Assembly (NCBI GenBank): GCA_003645115.1
Contig: QNEG01000067.1
Coordinates: 1 to 7,434 of the forward strand
Origin: a bacterium
GTDB lineage: Bacteria; UBP14; UBA6098; B30-G16
Direction: 5' to 3'
Length of the DNA stretch: 7,434 nucleotides
Positions 1-6,747 of the stretch are shown here, in pieces; the stretch's first letter is position 1, and every line of letters begins with the position of its first letter. Below the pieces are notes generated by a model. It was not told the DNA's origin and ran no database searches. It saw nothing but the letters and a program-made list of their open reading frames with translations. The position numbers were made by a program, and so were the translations under genes.

Positions 1-3
1 CAT
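1..3 (-). CDS. Start codon of a divergent gene leaving the window
   Basis: On the minus strand an ATG (3 to 1) follows GGGAGGT (15 to 9), with six bases between GGAGG and the ATG. This is an almost ideal Shine-Dalgarno arrangement, so a gene very probably starts here and runs leftwards out of view. Only its first codon is visible, so nothing can be said of its product. It would be divergent from the cupin gene and share the intergenic region 4-175 with it. Confidence 0.5.
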
Positions 4-34
4 TTATTACCTCCCTTGCGTTCATTCGGTTAAC

Positions 35-64
35 ATAATAAAATAACATCGGAAAAAAAAGCAA
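35..64 (-). promoter_or_regulatory. Possible promoter of the leftward gene
   Basis: Read on the minus strand, TTGCTT (64-59) and TATTAT (40-35) are separated by 18 bases. The -10 matches the sigma-70 consensus at five of six positions, but the -35 only in TTG. It lies about 30 bases upstream of the leftward start codon. The call is weak because the region is very AT-rich. Confidence 0.3.
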
Positions 65-80
65 GTTAATCATTGCGGGA

Positions 81-109
81 ATCATTTTTTTCATTTTAAT
101 AGAAATGAT
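81..109. repeat. Inverted repeat ATCATTT / AAATGAT between divergent genes
   Basis: ATCATTT (81-87) and AAATGAT (103-109) are perfect seven-base inverted arms with 15 bases between them. An alternative inner arm, TCATTT (91-96), can also pair with AAATGA. It sits just upstream of the cupin -10 candidate, where a regulator could act on both divergent genes. The arms are AT-rich, so chance is a real alternative. Confidence 0.3.
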
Positions 110-116
110 GCAATTG

Positions 117-122
117 TATAAA
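117..122 (+). promoter_or_regulatory. Possible -10 element for the cupin gene
   Basis: TATAAA (117-122) lies 54 bases before the cupin ATG and matches the -10 consensus at five of six positions. No good -35 hexamer is found 16-18 bases upstream; the best is TTTTAA at 94-99, with three of six matches. An activator-dependent or weak promoter is possible. Confidence 0.3.
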
Positions 123-140
123 TAGGATGGATAATTTATT

Positions 141-162
141 GGTTCAATCGATTAATTGAATT
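141..162 (+). promoter_or_regulatory. Hairpin abutting the cupin ribosome binding site
   Basis: TTCAAT (143-148) and ATTGAA (155-160) form a six-base-pair stem with loop CGATTA. Two G-U pairs (GG at 141-142 with TT at 161-162) could extend it to eight. It ends immediately before GGAGG (163-167), so in mRNA it would stack against the ribosome binding site. As DNA it is equally a near-palindromic operator candidate. Confidence 0.35.
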
Positions 163-167
163 GGAGG
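163..167 (+). promoter_or_regulatory. Ribosome binding site that fixes the cupin start
   Basis: GGAGG lies eight bases upstream of ATG at 176. The alternative in-frame TTG at 161 overlaps this element and has no site of its own, so ATG 176 is the better start. Confidence 0.8.
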
Positions 168-175
168 CTATAATT

Positions 176-529
176 ATGTGTAAAATTTCCTTTAAGGTAT
201 CGCATCAGAGCGAGATAGCGATTTCATCTGTGGAAATGGCTGGCGCATCGGGAGTGAAAATCCAGTGGCTAATCGGTCAAAAAGAGGGTGCACCGAATTT
301 TTTCTTGCGAAGATTTACTATCGCTCCCGGCGGGTTCACTCCAAAACATACTCACTCCCACGAACACGAGGTATATTGTCTTGCCGGCGATGGCGAAGTA
401 TTCCTGGATGGAGAATGGAAGCAATTCTCACCGGATTATGTAATATTCGTTCCGCCGAATGAAATTCATCAGTTTCGCAACAGGGGCGATAAGGATTTGA
501 TATTCCTGTGTGCAGTGCCTAGAGAATAA
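176..529 (+). CDS. Small single-domain cupin protein
   Basis: This 117-residue protein is a one-domain cupin (cupin_2 type), a small beta-barrel that binds a divalent metal. Motif 1 is at about residues 53-73: PGGFTPKHTH, then EHEVY, then G-D-G. Candidate ligands are H58, H60 and H64 or E65. Motif 2 is at about 87-102 (PPNEIHQFRN) and supplies H98. The spacing HxHxxxHE with a later His is that of small stand-alone cupins with a four-ligand metal site. No second domain, DNA-binding region or signal peptide is seen, so it is cytoplasmic. Family members range from isomerases and dioxygenases to sugar-binding or regulatory proteins, so the substrate cannot be named. The start is ATG 176, set by GGAGG at 163-167. 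deoB follows after 96 bases on the same strand but has its own promoter candidate. The fold is near certain; the function is open. Confidence 0.88.
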   Translation: MCKISFKVSHQSEIAISSVEMAGASGVKIQWLIGQKEGAPNFFLRRFTIAPGGFTPKHTHSHEHEVYCLAGDGEVFLDGEWKQFSPDYVIFVPPNEIHQFRNRGDKDLIFLCAVPRE

Positions 530-561
530 TTCGATAGTGATGTTTGGCAAATTTATTTTCA

Positions 562-590
562 TTGACAGTGAAAAATAAAAGATATAAATT
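562..590 (+). promoter_or_regulatory. Candidate sigma-70 promoter of deoB
   Basis: A perfect -35 hexamer TTGACA (562-567) is followed by TATAAA (583-588, spacer 15) or TAAATT (585-590, spacer 17). It lies between the cupin stop and the deoB start and would give a leader of about 30 bases. The -35 is convincing; the exact -10 is ambiguous. Confidence 0.5.
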
Positions 591-625
591 AATATCGAAA
601 GAAATAATGGAAGGTGTGATAGGAA

Positions 626-1786
626 ATGAGAGCGATAATAATAATACTGGATGGAGTTGGTATCGGTCATGCGCCGGATGCTGACAAATATGGAGATTTC
701 GGTGCAGCGACATTGCAACATACCGCAGAAAAATTAGGTGGATTGTTCTGGAAAAATCTGTGGAAACTGGGACTGTCCAACATTTTTCCTATCGAGGGGA
801 TGACTCGAAATATGAATAATCTCGCCGCATTCGCTCATATGGTGGAAAAATCTGCTGGAAAGGATTCCACATCCGGGCACTGGGAATTAGCCGGTCTTGT
901 GGTGGATAAACCATTCCCGCTTTATCCGAATGGATTTCCAGACGAAGTGATAAAGCCATTTCAGGAAGCTATCGGGAGAAAGATATTATGGAATAAGCCA
1001 GCATCGGGAACGGAGATAATCGAACGATTAGGAGAAGAGCACATAAACACAGGTTTCCCTATCGTATATACTTCGGCGGATAGTGTGTTCCAGATTGCCG
1101 CTCACGAAAATGTAGTTAGTGTGGAGCAGTTATATGAATGGTGCAGAATTGCTCGAGATATACTCGGTGGTGAACATAGCGTTGCTCGAGTAATCGCTCG
1201 CCCATTCGTGGGAGAACCCGGCAATTTCTCCAGAACACCTAATCGCCACGATTTCTCATTACCACCATTCGATAAGACTGTGCTGGATATGGCAAAAGAT
1301 GCTGGATATCCAGTAATAGCGCTGGGCAAAATTTTCGACCTTTACGCAGGTCAGGGAATCACCGAACACTTTCCCACAAAAGATAATTCCGATGGTATCC
1401 AAAAAATTATTAAACAGATAAAGAATAAGAAGGATGGTATATTATGCGCCAATTTGGTAGATTTCGATATGAAATACGGGCATAGGCGAGATGTAATCGG
1501 TTTTGCTTCTGCATTGAGAGAGTTCGATAATTCCCTCGAAAAAATAATGGAATCACTTTCCGACGACGACATACTATTTATCACCGCCGACCATGGAACA
1601 GACCCCACTCACTATGGAACAGACCACACTCGTGAACAGGTGCCATTGCTGGTGTATGGGAAAAAAGTAAAACCGATAGACCTCGGCGAAAGAATGACAT
1701 TTGCCGATATGGGCGCCACTATCGCCGACATTCTGGACACCGAACCCACTCGTGATGGTATCAGTTTCGCGGACGACATCCTGTGA
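626..1786 (+). CDS. deoB: Phosphopentomutase
   Basis: DeoB interconverts (deoxy)ribose 1-phosphate and 5-phosphate, connecting nucleoside breakdown with the pentose phosphate pool and deoxyribose-phosphate aldolase. The 386-residue product is full length for this alkaline-phosphatase-superfamily enzyme of about 390-400 residues. The N-terminus ILDGVGIG carries metal ligand D9. GKDSTSGHWE (78-87) is the nucleophile motif. TSADSVFQIAAHE and RVIARPF mark the DeoB cap domain. VDFDMKYGHRRD supplies D281 and H286, and ADHGTDPTHYGTDHTREQVP supplies D322, H323 and H334, completing the two-manganese site. The residue aligned with the phosphorylated Thr of Bacillus DeoB is S83; the E. coli enzyme also has Ser there, so activity is expected. 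The start ATG 626 gives the standard N-terminus; purine-rich GGAAGG lies 11 bases upstream. The protein is cytoplasmic. No phosphorylase or aldolase gene of the pathway is adjacent in this window. Confidence 0.97.
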   Translation: MRAIIIILDGVGIGHAPDADKYGDFGAATLQHTAEKLGGLFWKNLWKLGLSNIFPIEGMTRNMNNLAAFAHMVEKSAGKDSTSGHWELAGLVVDKPFPLYPNGFPDEVIKPFQEAIGRKILWNKPASGTEIIERLGEEHINTGFPIVYTSADSVFQIAAHENVVSVEQLYEWCRIARDILGGEHSVARVIARPFVGEPGNFSRTPNRHDFSLPPFDKTVLDMAKDAGYPVIALGKIFDLYAGQGITEHFPTKDNSDGIQKIIKQIKNKKDGILCANLVDFDMKYGHRRDVIGFASALREFDNSLEKIMESLSDDDILFITADHGTDPTHYGTDHTREQVPLLVYGKKVKPIDLGERMTFADMGATIADILDTEPTRDGISFADDIL

Positions 1787-1797
1787 AAAGATTTTGG

Positions 1798-1825
1798 TTG
1801 ACGAATTTAAATTAAAATGTATTAT
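1798..1825 (+). promoter_or_regulatory. Candidate sigma-70 promoter of the sortase gene
   Basis: TTGACG (1798-1803) and TATTAT (1820-1825) are spaced by 16 bases, each matching consensus at five of six positions. A second overlapping TATTAT is at 1823-1828. It starts 12 bases after the deoB stop and would give a leader of about 70 bases. Its presence argues that the sortase gene is transcribed independently of deoB. Confidence 0.55.
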
Positions 1826-1892
1826 TATACCAATGGAACAATGGCGAGGGTGTGAGGATAATTCATAAAACTTCAAAAACTATTGAAAAACT

Positions 1893-1896
1893 GAGG
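1893..1896 (+). promoter_or_regulatory. Ribosome binding site of the sortase gene
   Basis: GAGG, within TGAGGAAA, lies eight bases before ATG 1905 and supports that start, which also gives a clean signal peptide. Confidence 0.65.
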
Positions 1897-1904
1897 AAAT
1901 CATT

Positions 1905-4900
1905 ATGTCCAAAAAAATTCTCATTCCCCTTTTGGGGATATTTTTATCTATGCCCATATTTTCTGCCAGCATAGATGTGGCAGAGACATCCGATGGAATG
2001 GAAATATCATTTCTTACTCCACCCATAGAGACAGTGCGAGTTAGCACTGAATATGGCGAATTCATCGAGTTGAATTCTATCGATGGGAACAAGAATTATA
2101 TTTCTATTTCTGGAGCGCCTAAGTTGCCTGTATTCGTGTTGCCAGTGGGAGTTCCGCCCGATGCTGAAATTAGTGTGAAATATTCTATCGATTGGGGCGA
2201 ACCAAAAAAATTGCCGGTGCACATTCTCCCTGCGGAAAGTTTATACTGGCACAGGGACGAGTTAATTCGGCAGGATAAGACTCCGCATTGGAGATATTAC
2301 CATACCAAAGCGCCATTTCCAGACACGGTAGCACAATTCCGAGAACTGGGATGGATACGCTCACAGAGAATAGGACAAATTGTTATCTGTCCGGTCAAGT
2401 ATGAACCATCCACAAAAACTATCCAAATTGCTCGAAGTGTAAATATCGATGTGAAATATTCACAGATTTCTGGGAGATATATTCCCGAGGGCGATTTCGA
2501 GCCTGTATTCGAAAAGATGTTAATAAATTATTCGCAATCCAGCAATTTCAGATTGAACAGGAATCTGGTGGAAATACCGGAGAATCCATTCGCTCCAGCG
2601 GAAAGATGGTATCGAGTTGCATTGCGCCAGGGTGGTCTGTTCGCTATCACTGGGGATTGGTTATTATCTGCGGGAATAGAACCCCAGGAAACCGACCCGA
2701 ATCAGATTAGAGTATTAGGAAGTCAAGTGGGAATATTGCCACTTTCTATGGACAGCAGTTTGCCCACAATTCAGGAAATCCCACTACTGTTTCTTGGCGA
2801 TAATGATAGTATTTTCGAAGCGGGAGAATCCTTGTTAGTATATGTTCCCGGTCCGGAATGGTGGACTGCACAGGAGGGAATTCCATATTGGCACCCAAGC
2901 TATTATTGCGATTCCGTATCTATTTGGATATCTATTACTGGTGATTTTCCAGAAAGCGCAAGACGCATAGAAAGTGTGGAAATAACCGATTATGAGCACA
3001 CTTCGAATACGGGATGGACTTTTGTCCATTTCGGCGAGGATTTAATTTACGATGAATATGAAGGAAATGGATGGTATTGGCAAACCATTTATGGTCAGGG
3101 TGGGATTTATCTTTCTGACCCCAGAATAGCGGAGGAAATTTCGCCGAATGGCGCTATAACTATTCAACCGACATCGAGATTGCGCACTGTGGAATGCAAT
3201 GATGTCTCATATTCATATGGTGCCAGTCCATTATGGGTGGATAATATGCAACCCAGTTCCAATTCCATCATCTATAAATATTCTCCCGACAATCAGGGTG
3301 ATTCTACGGTCTATTTTAAATCGGTGGAGGTTCGATATGCAATATATCTTCAGCCAAATGAGGGAATCCTGCATTTTTTCAATAGTGAGGATACTCTGGG
3401 AAATACGAAATATGTTATGACCGATTTTTCCGAGACGCCTATCGTGTTCGATGTGACCGATATAACTCAAATTCGCAGATTGCCGGTGGATAATGAGGGC
3501 GCAAATTACACTTTTATAGACGATGGTGAATATCGAGAATACTATGTGTTCGAACTATCTGCGATATCTGAACTGCCAGCCCCGACTGTGGAGGATGAAT
3601 TTTTGCTGTGGGATAACAATTTTGATGGCGTGGATTATCTTATATTGGCATCAGAAATTTTCGATACAGATTTGCTGGAGGAATTGGAAACCGAACAGGG
3701 AAATACAGCCATTACCATTACAATCGAAAGCATAATGAAGGAATTCGGTTTTGGCAGATATGACCCTACTGCGATAAGGAATTTCCTGTGTTATGCTTAT
3801 AATGTATCCTCCTCGCCGAAGCCACAATATGCGGTATTTATCGGTGATGGGCACTATGATTATAGGCATCGATTGACCGATAAACCAGAATATTTTCCGC
3901 CAGCTCTATATGCCAGTCGCCAGACCGATGCATTCTTTGCTACTTTCGACTCCGATGGCTTTATGGAAATGATGAGTGGAAGAATCCCTATCAGGAATCA
4001 ATCCGAATTTGATAATGTAGTCCAGAAGATGCGGAATTACTCGGATTGTGCACCATTCGGTGAATGGCGGATTCGTTCGGTAATGGTCGCCGACGACGAG
4101 TATCGCACCGATGGTAGAAATGATAATTTGACATATACAGTGAATGTTAGTGATTTGATACAATTCACACTGCCAGGGAAGATGTTTGCCGACCCTGTAT
4201 ATCTGATTGAATATCCTCGAGCGCCTTCACTGAAAAAGCCCGAGGCTCGAGATGCACTGGTAGCAAAATATAATAATGGTGCAATACTGGTCAACTATGT
4301 GGGTCATGGGAACTATCACCTGTGGGCGCACGAGCATGTCCTGAACCTTCCCGGAGACCTCTCCAGTATAAAAAATAATGGGTATCTACCATTGGTCACC
4401 GCATTTTCCTGTGATGTAGCTCAATTCTATCTTCTGGGCGAAAAGGAATGTATATCCGAGCTTTTCGTGAGAAAATATCCGAATGGAGCAATCGCTACTA
4501 TCGCAGCTACTGCGGGTTCTTATCCATCCAGTAATCAGGCGATGAATCAGCGATTGCTGACCAATCTATTCACTGGAGCAGCTATCCCGCTCGCAGGCGG
4601 ACTGATTGCCGCTCGAGCAGGACTTTATGCAGGCCACGATAGCCAGTATATACTTATGGGAGACCCCGCTCAAATCCTCGCATTCCCATACGATGGAATT
4701 TATCTAAATATCAATCCCGATACGCTGGTAGCAGCACAGTGGGATACGGTCAGTGGCGAAACTGAAATACCATTCGATGGAGTAGCAAAGATATTTTTAG
4801 TTGCACCAGACCAGATGAAATTATATGAGTCCCCAGTGAGTGGTGTGGGAAGTTGTCAGTATGTAGTTCCGGGGAAAATACTTTTTGCCGGCGCCGCATC

Positions 4901-5729
4901 GGTAGTGGATGGTTCGTTTCAGTTGCCAATTTTTGTGCCCAAAAATTTATCCTCCACGGCAGGATATAGAATAATAGTATATGCTTACAGCGAGGAGAAT
5001 TGTAATAATTCTGCGGGAGCATTAACTAATGTGTTTGCGGAATTGGAATCAGATATCGCAGTGGAGGATGAACAGGGTCCGGATATTGCCATTACTTTCG
5101 AGGTGGATAATTTCCACGATGGCGGGATAGTATGTTCACCCGATAGAAACTTGCCCATAGTGGTGCATCTGGAGGATGAACACGGAATTAGTATGGGCGG
5201 TCAACCCGGTCAGGGAGTCCTGATACAACTGGATGATGAATTCAATCGAGTCGATATCTCGCAGAACATTTCCTATGAATTAGATAATCCCACTCGAGCT
5301 ACTGCGAATTATTCATTCACCGATGTAGAATATGGTGGACATACGGTGTGTGTTCAAGCGTGGGATAATCTGGGAAACGCATCGCAACTATGTGTCGATT
5401 TGGAGCTTATGGACTGTTCCGCACAAATTTATGACCCTATTCCATATCCAAATCCATTTCAGGATGGAGTAGATATAACATTTTCGCTGGCTGGGGCCGA
5501 GGCTTATGCCGATGTCACTTTGGAAATTTTTTCACTCGGTGGTAGAAAAATATTCTCCACATCCAAAACCACATATAAATCTTTCGATTGGCTACACTGG
5601 GATGGCAAATCATCCTCCGGAGAACCCGTAGCCAGAGGAGTATATATTTTCGTCCTGAAAGCCACATTGCACTCTATCGATGGAAATACTGAGAAGAAAA
5701 TCCTGCGCGGGAAGATAGTTAAGGAATAA
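1905..5729 (+). CDS. porU: PorU-type C25 cysteine peptidase, type IX secretion sortase
   Basis: In the T9SS, PorU removes the C-terminal sorting domain of cargo at the cell surface and attaches cargo to the outer membrane. This 1274-residue protein has the PorU layout. Residues 1-21 are a signal peptide (KK, hydrophobic core, FSA). About 22-190 is gingipain propeptide-like (GAPKLPV at 70, ICPVKYEP at 161-168). About 234-340 is the PorU-specific module (RWYRVALRQGGLFAITGDWL, then GDNDSIFEAGESLLVYVPG). The C25 catalytic domain is about 570-925: FIGDGHYDYR, SRQTDAFF, GRIPI (692-696), VGHG with His801, FSCD with Cys836, and closing MGDPA at 918. Beta domains follow, including the PorU signature GPDIAITF (1058) ... 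LEDEHGI (1089) ... AWDN (1152). The end (1176-1274) is a YPNPF / WDGKSSSGE / ARGVYIF domain of FlgD-Ig or T9SS CTD type. Both catalytic residues are intact. No other T9SS gene is in view. The alternative is a secreted gingipain-like paralogue, but the middle and C-terminal modules favour PorU. Confidence 0.85.
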   Translation: MSKKILIPLLGIFLSMPIFSASIDVAETSDGMEISFLTPPIETVRVSTEYGEFIELNSIDGNKNYISISGAPKLPVFVLPVGVPPDAEISVKYSIDWGEPKKLPVHILPAESLYWHRDELIRQDKTPHWRYYHTKAPFPDTVAQFRELGWIRSQRIGQIVICPVKYEPSTKTIQIARSVNIDVKYSQISGRYIPEGDFEPVFEKMLINYSQSSNFRLNRNLVEIPENPFAPAERWYRVALRQGGLFAITGDWLLSAGIEPQETDPNQIRVLGSQVGILPLSMDSSLPTIQEIPLLFLGDNDSIFEAGESLLVYVPGPEWWTAQEGIPYWHPSYYCDSVSIWISITGDFPESARRIESVEITDYEHTSNTGWTFVHFGEDLIYDEYEGNGWYWQTIYGQGGIYLSDPRIAEEISPNGAITIQPTSRLRTVECNDVSYSYGASPLWVDNMQPSSNSIIYKYSPDNQGDSTVYFKSVEVRYAIYLQPNEGILHFFNSEDTLGNTKYVMTDFSETPIVFDVTDITQIRRLPVDNEGANYTFIDDGEYREYYVFELSAISELPAPTVEDEFLLWDNNFDGVDYLILASEIFDTDLLEELETEQGNTAITITIESIMKEFGFGRYDPTAIRNFLCYAYNVSSSPKPQYAVFIGDGHYDYRHRLTDKPEYFPPALYASRQTDAFFATFDSDGFMEMMSGRIPIRNQSEFDNVVQKMRNYSDCAPFGEWRIRSVMVADDEYRTDGRNDNLTYTVNVSDLIQFTLPGKMFADPVYLIEYPRAPSLKKPEARDALVAKYNNGAILVNYVGHGNYHLWAHEHVLNLPGDLSSIKNNGYLPLVTAFSCDVAQFYLLGEKECISELFVRKYPNGAIATIAATAGSYPSSNQAMNQRLLTNLFTGAAIPLAGGLIAARAGLYAGHDSQYILMGDPAQILAFPYDGIYLNINPDTLVAAQWDTVSGETEIPFDGVAKIFLVAPDQMKLYESPVSGVGSCQYVVPGKILFAGAASVVDGSFQLPIFVPKNLSSTAGYRIIVYAYSEENCNNSAGALTNVFAELESDIAVEDEQGPDIAITFEVDNFHDGGIVCSPDRNLPIVVHLEDEHGISMGGQPGQGVLIQLDDEFNRVDISQNISYELDNPTRATANYSFTDVEYGGHTVCVQAWDNLGNASQLCVDLELMDCSAQIYDPIPYPNPFQDGVDITFSLAGAEAYADVTLEIFSLGGRKIFSTSKTTYKSFDWLHWDGKSSSGEPVARGVYIFVLKATLHSIDGNTEKKILRGKIVKE

Positions 5730-5776
5730 TCGTCTCCGATAGAACAATCGACGAGTTCTCACCACAGCAGGAAGAT

Positions 5777-5795
5777 ATTGCCCAGACTGGACAAT
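5777..5795. repeat. Imperfect palindrome in the convergent intergenic gap
   Basis: A 19-base sequence centred on A5786 has arms ATTGcCCAG and CTGGaCAAT, pairing at eight of nine positions. An overlapping hairpin, CTGgACA (5787-5793) with TGTCAG (5801-5806), is also possible. It lies near the middle of the 149-base gap between the convergent sortase and sigma genes. There is no T-run on either side, so a standard intrinsic terminator is not supported. A DNA-binding site or a U-tract-less bidirectional terminator remains possible. Confidence 0.35.
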
Positions 5796-5878
5796 CCACC
5801 TGTCAGCAGAGTATCGTAAACTACAATAATGCTATAATGACAACAGTTTTGTTGGATAAGTTTATCTATCTGAAAAGA

Positions 5879-6727
5879 TTATGTAACATAGGCTCGCAGA
5901 TTCCTGCTTCGAGTAATATGTTTAAGACGCTTGATAGCCTTTTCCTTTATCTGGCGAACTCGTTCTCTGGTCAATCCGAATTGTTCACCGATTTCCTCCA
6001 GCGTCAATGCTTCATCGCGATTGATACCGAAATACAGTGTGATAACTTCCGCTTCTCGTTCGGTCAAAGTAGCCAGCACTCGTTCTATCTCTTTTTTCAA
6101 AGATTCTTTCACTGCATCGGTCTCCGGCGATGGCGATTTTTCATCCTCTATCACATCCTTAAGCGAATTCGATTCGCCCTCGGTAAATGGTCTATCCAGA
6201 GAAAGGTGCGAATTGGATATACGCAATGTAGAACTAACTTCCGATTCGTCCATATCCAGTTCCTCGGCGATCTCGTGAATACTGGGAGACCTTCCGCATT
6301 CTTGTTCCAGTTTCGATGCAGTCTTTCCGATTTTATGCAATGTCCCCACTCGATTCAACGGCAATCGGACTATTCGAGATTGTTCCGCCAGCGCCTGAAG
6401 AATAGATTGCCTAATCCACCAAACCGCATAGGAAATAAACTTGAATCCTCTTTTCTCGTCGAACCGTTTAGCTGCTTTTATTAAACCGATATTACCTTCA
6501 TTTATAAGGTCAGCCAGTGAAAGTCCCTGATTCTGATATTGTTTTGCCACACTGACCACAAATCGGAGGTTTGCTTTGGTCATATGTTCGAGTGCTTCTT
6601 GATCGCCTTTGTGTATTCTTTGAGCGAGCTCGACTTCCTCCTCGGCGGTCAGCAATGGTGTCTCACCAATTTCTTTCAGATAAAGATCCAGAGATCTATC
6701 CACATCTCTTTTGGGTGTTCGTGCCAT
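5879..6727 (-). CDS. rpoD: Primary (housekeeping) RNA polymerase sigma-70 factor, short form
   Basis: This 282-residue sigma factor directs RNA polymerase to housekeeping promoters. Region 1.2 is at about 10-40 (SLDLYLKEIGETPLLTAEEE). Region 2 spans about 42-120: ANLRFVVSVAKQY, then LADLINEGNIGL, then YAVWWIRQSILQALAEQ, the -10 melting and recognition segment. Region 3 is about 125-205 (PSIHEIAEELDMDESEV). Region 4 spans about 215-275: LTEREAEVI, then LTLEEIGEQFGLTRERVRQI, the -35 helix-turn-helix. Region 1.1 and the long non-conserved insert of proteobacterial RpoD are absent, which gives the roughly 285-residue form usual in Bacteroidota and relatives. The start is placed at ATG 6727: GGGGG (6737-6733) lies five bases upstream, whereas the in-frame ATG at 6739 overlaps this element and has no site of its own. 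The gene is convergent with the sortase gene and has a perfect sigma-70 promoter upstream, so it could transcribe itself. A paralogous group 2 sigma is the main alternative. Confidence 0.93.
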   Translation of the reverse strand: MARTPKRDVDRSLDLYLKEIGETPLLTAEEEVELAQRIHKGDQEALEHMTKANLRFVVSVAKQYQNQGLSLADLINEGNIGLIKAAKRFDEKRGFKFISYAVWWIRQSILQALAEQSRIVRLPLNRVGTLHKIGKTASKLEQECGRSPSIHEIAEELDMDESEVSSTLRISNSHLSLDRPFTEGESNSLKDVIEDEKSPSPETDAVKESLKKEIERVLATLTEREAEVITLYFGINRDEALTLEEIGEQFGLTRERVRQIKEKAIKRLKHITRSRNLRAYVT

Positions 6728-6732
6728 ATTTA

Positions 6733-6737
6733 CCCCC
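6733..6737 (-). promoter_or_regulatory. Ribosome binding site that decides the sigma start
   Basis: GGGGG on the minus strand lies five bases before ATG 6727. It differs from GGAGG by one base. It favours the start MARTPKRD over an upstream in-frame ATG at 6739, which would add four residues. Confidence 0.55.
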
Positions 6738-6747
6738 ATTTTGTCGA

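Noticed and set aside
161..175. TTG start five codons upstream for the cupin
   Set aside because: It overlaps the GGAGG ribosome binding site that serves ATG 176.
538..560. Possible terminator after the cupin (TTTGGCAAATTT...TTTTC)
   Set aside because: TTTG and CAAA are separated by a single base, so no hairpin can form.
1833..1868. Eleven-codon ORF in the sortase leader
   Set aside because: It has no ribosome binding site, begins almost at the expected transcription start and shows no attenuator-like run of codons.
4128..4133. TTGACA inside the sortase coding region
   Set aside because: It falls in a coding context with no -10 element at the right spacing.
5837..6484. Long plus-strand ORF of 215 codons opposite the sigma gene
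   Set aside because: It is antisense to the unmistakable sigma factor, its translation is Phe/Arg/Ser-rich with no domain, and it has no ribosome binding site.
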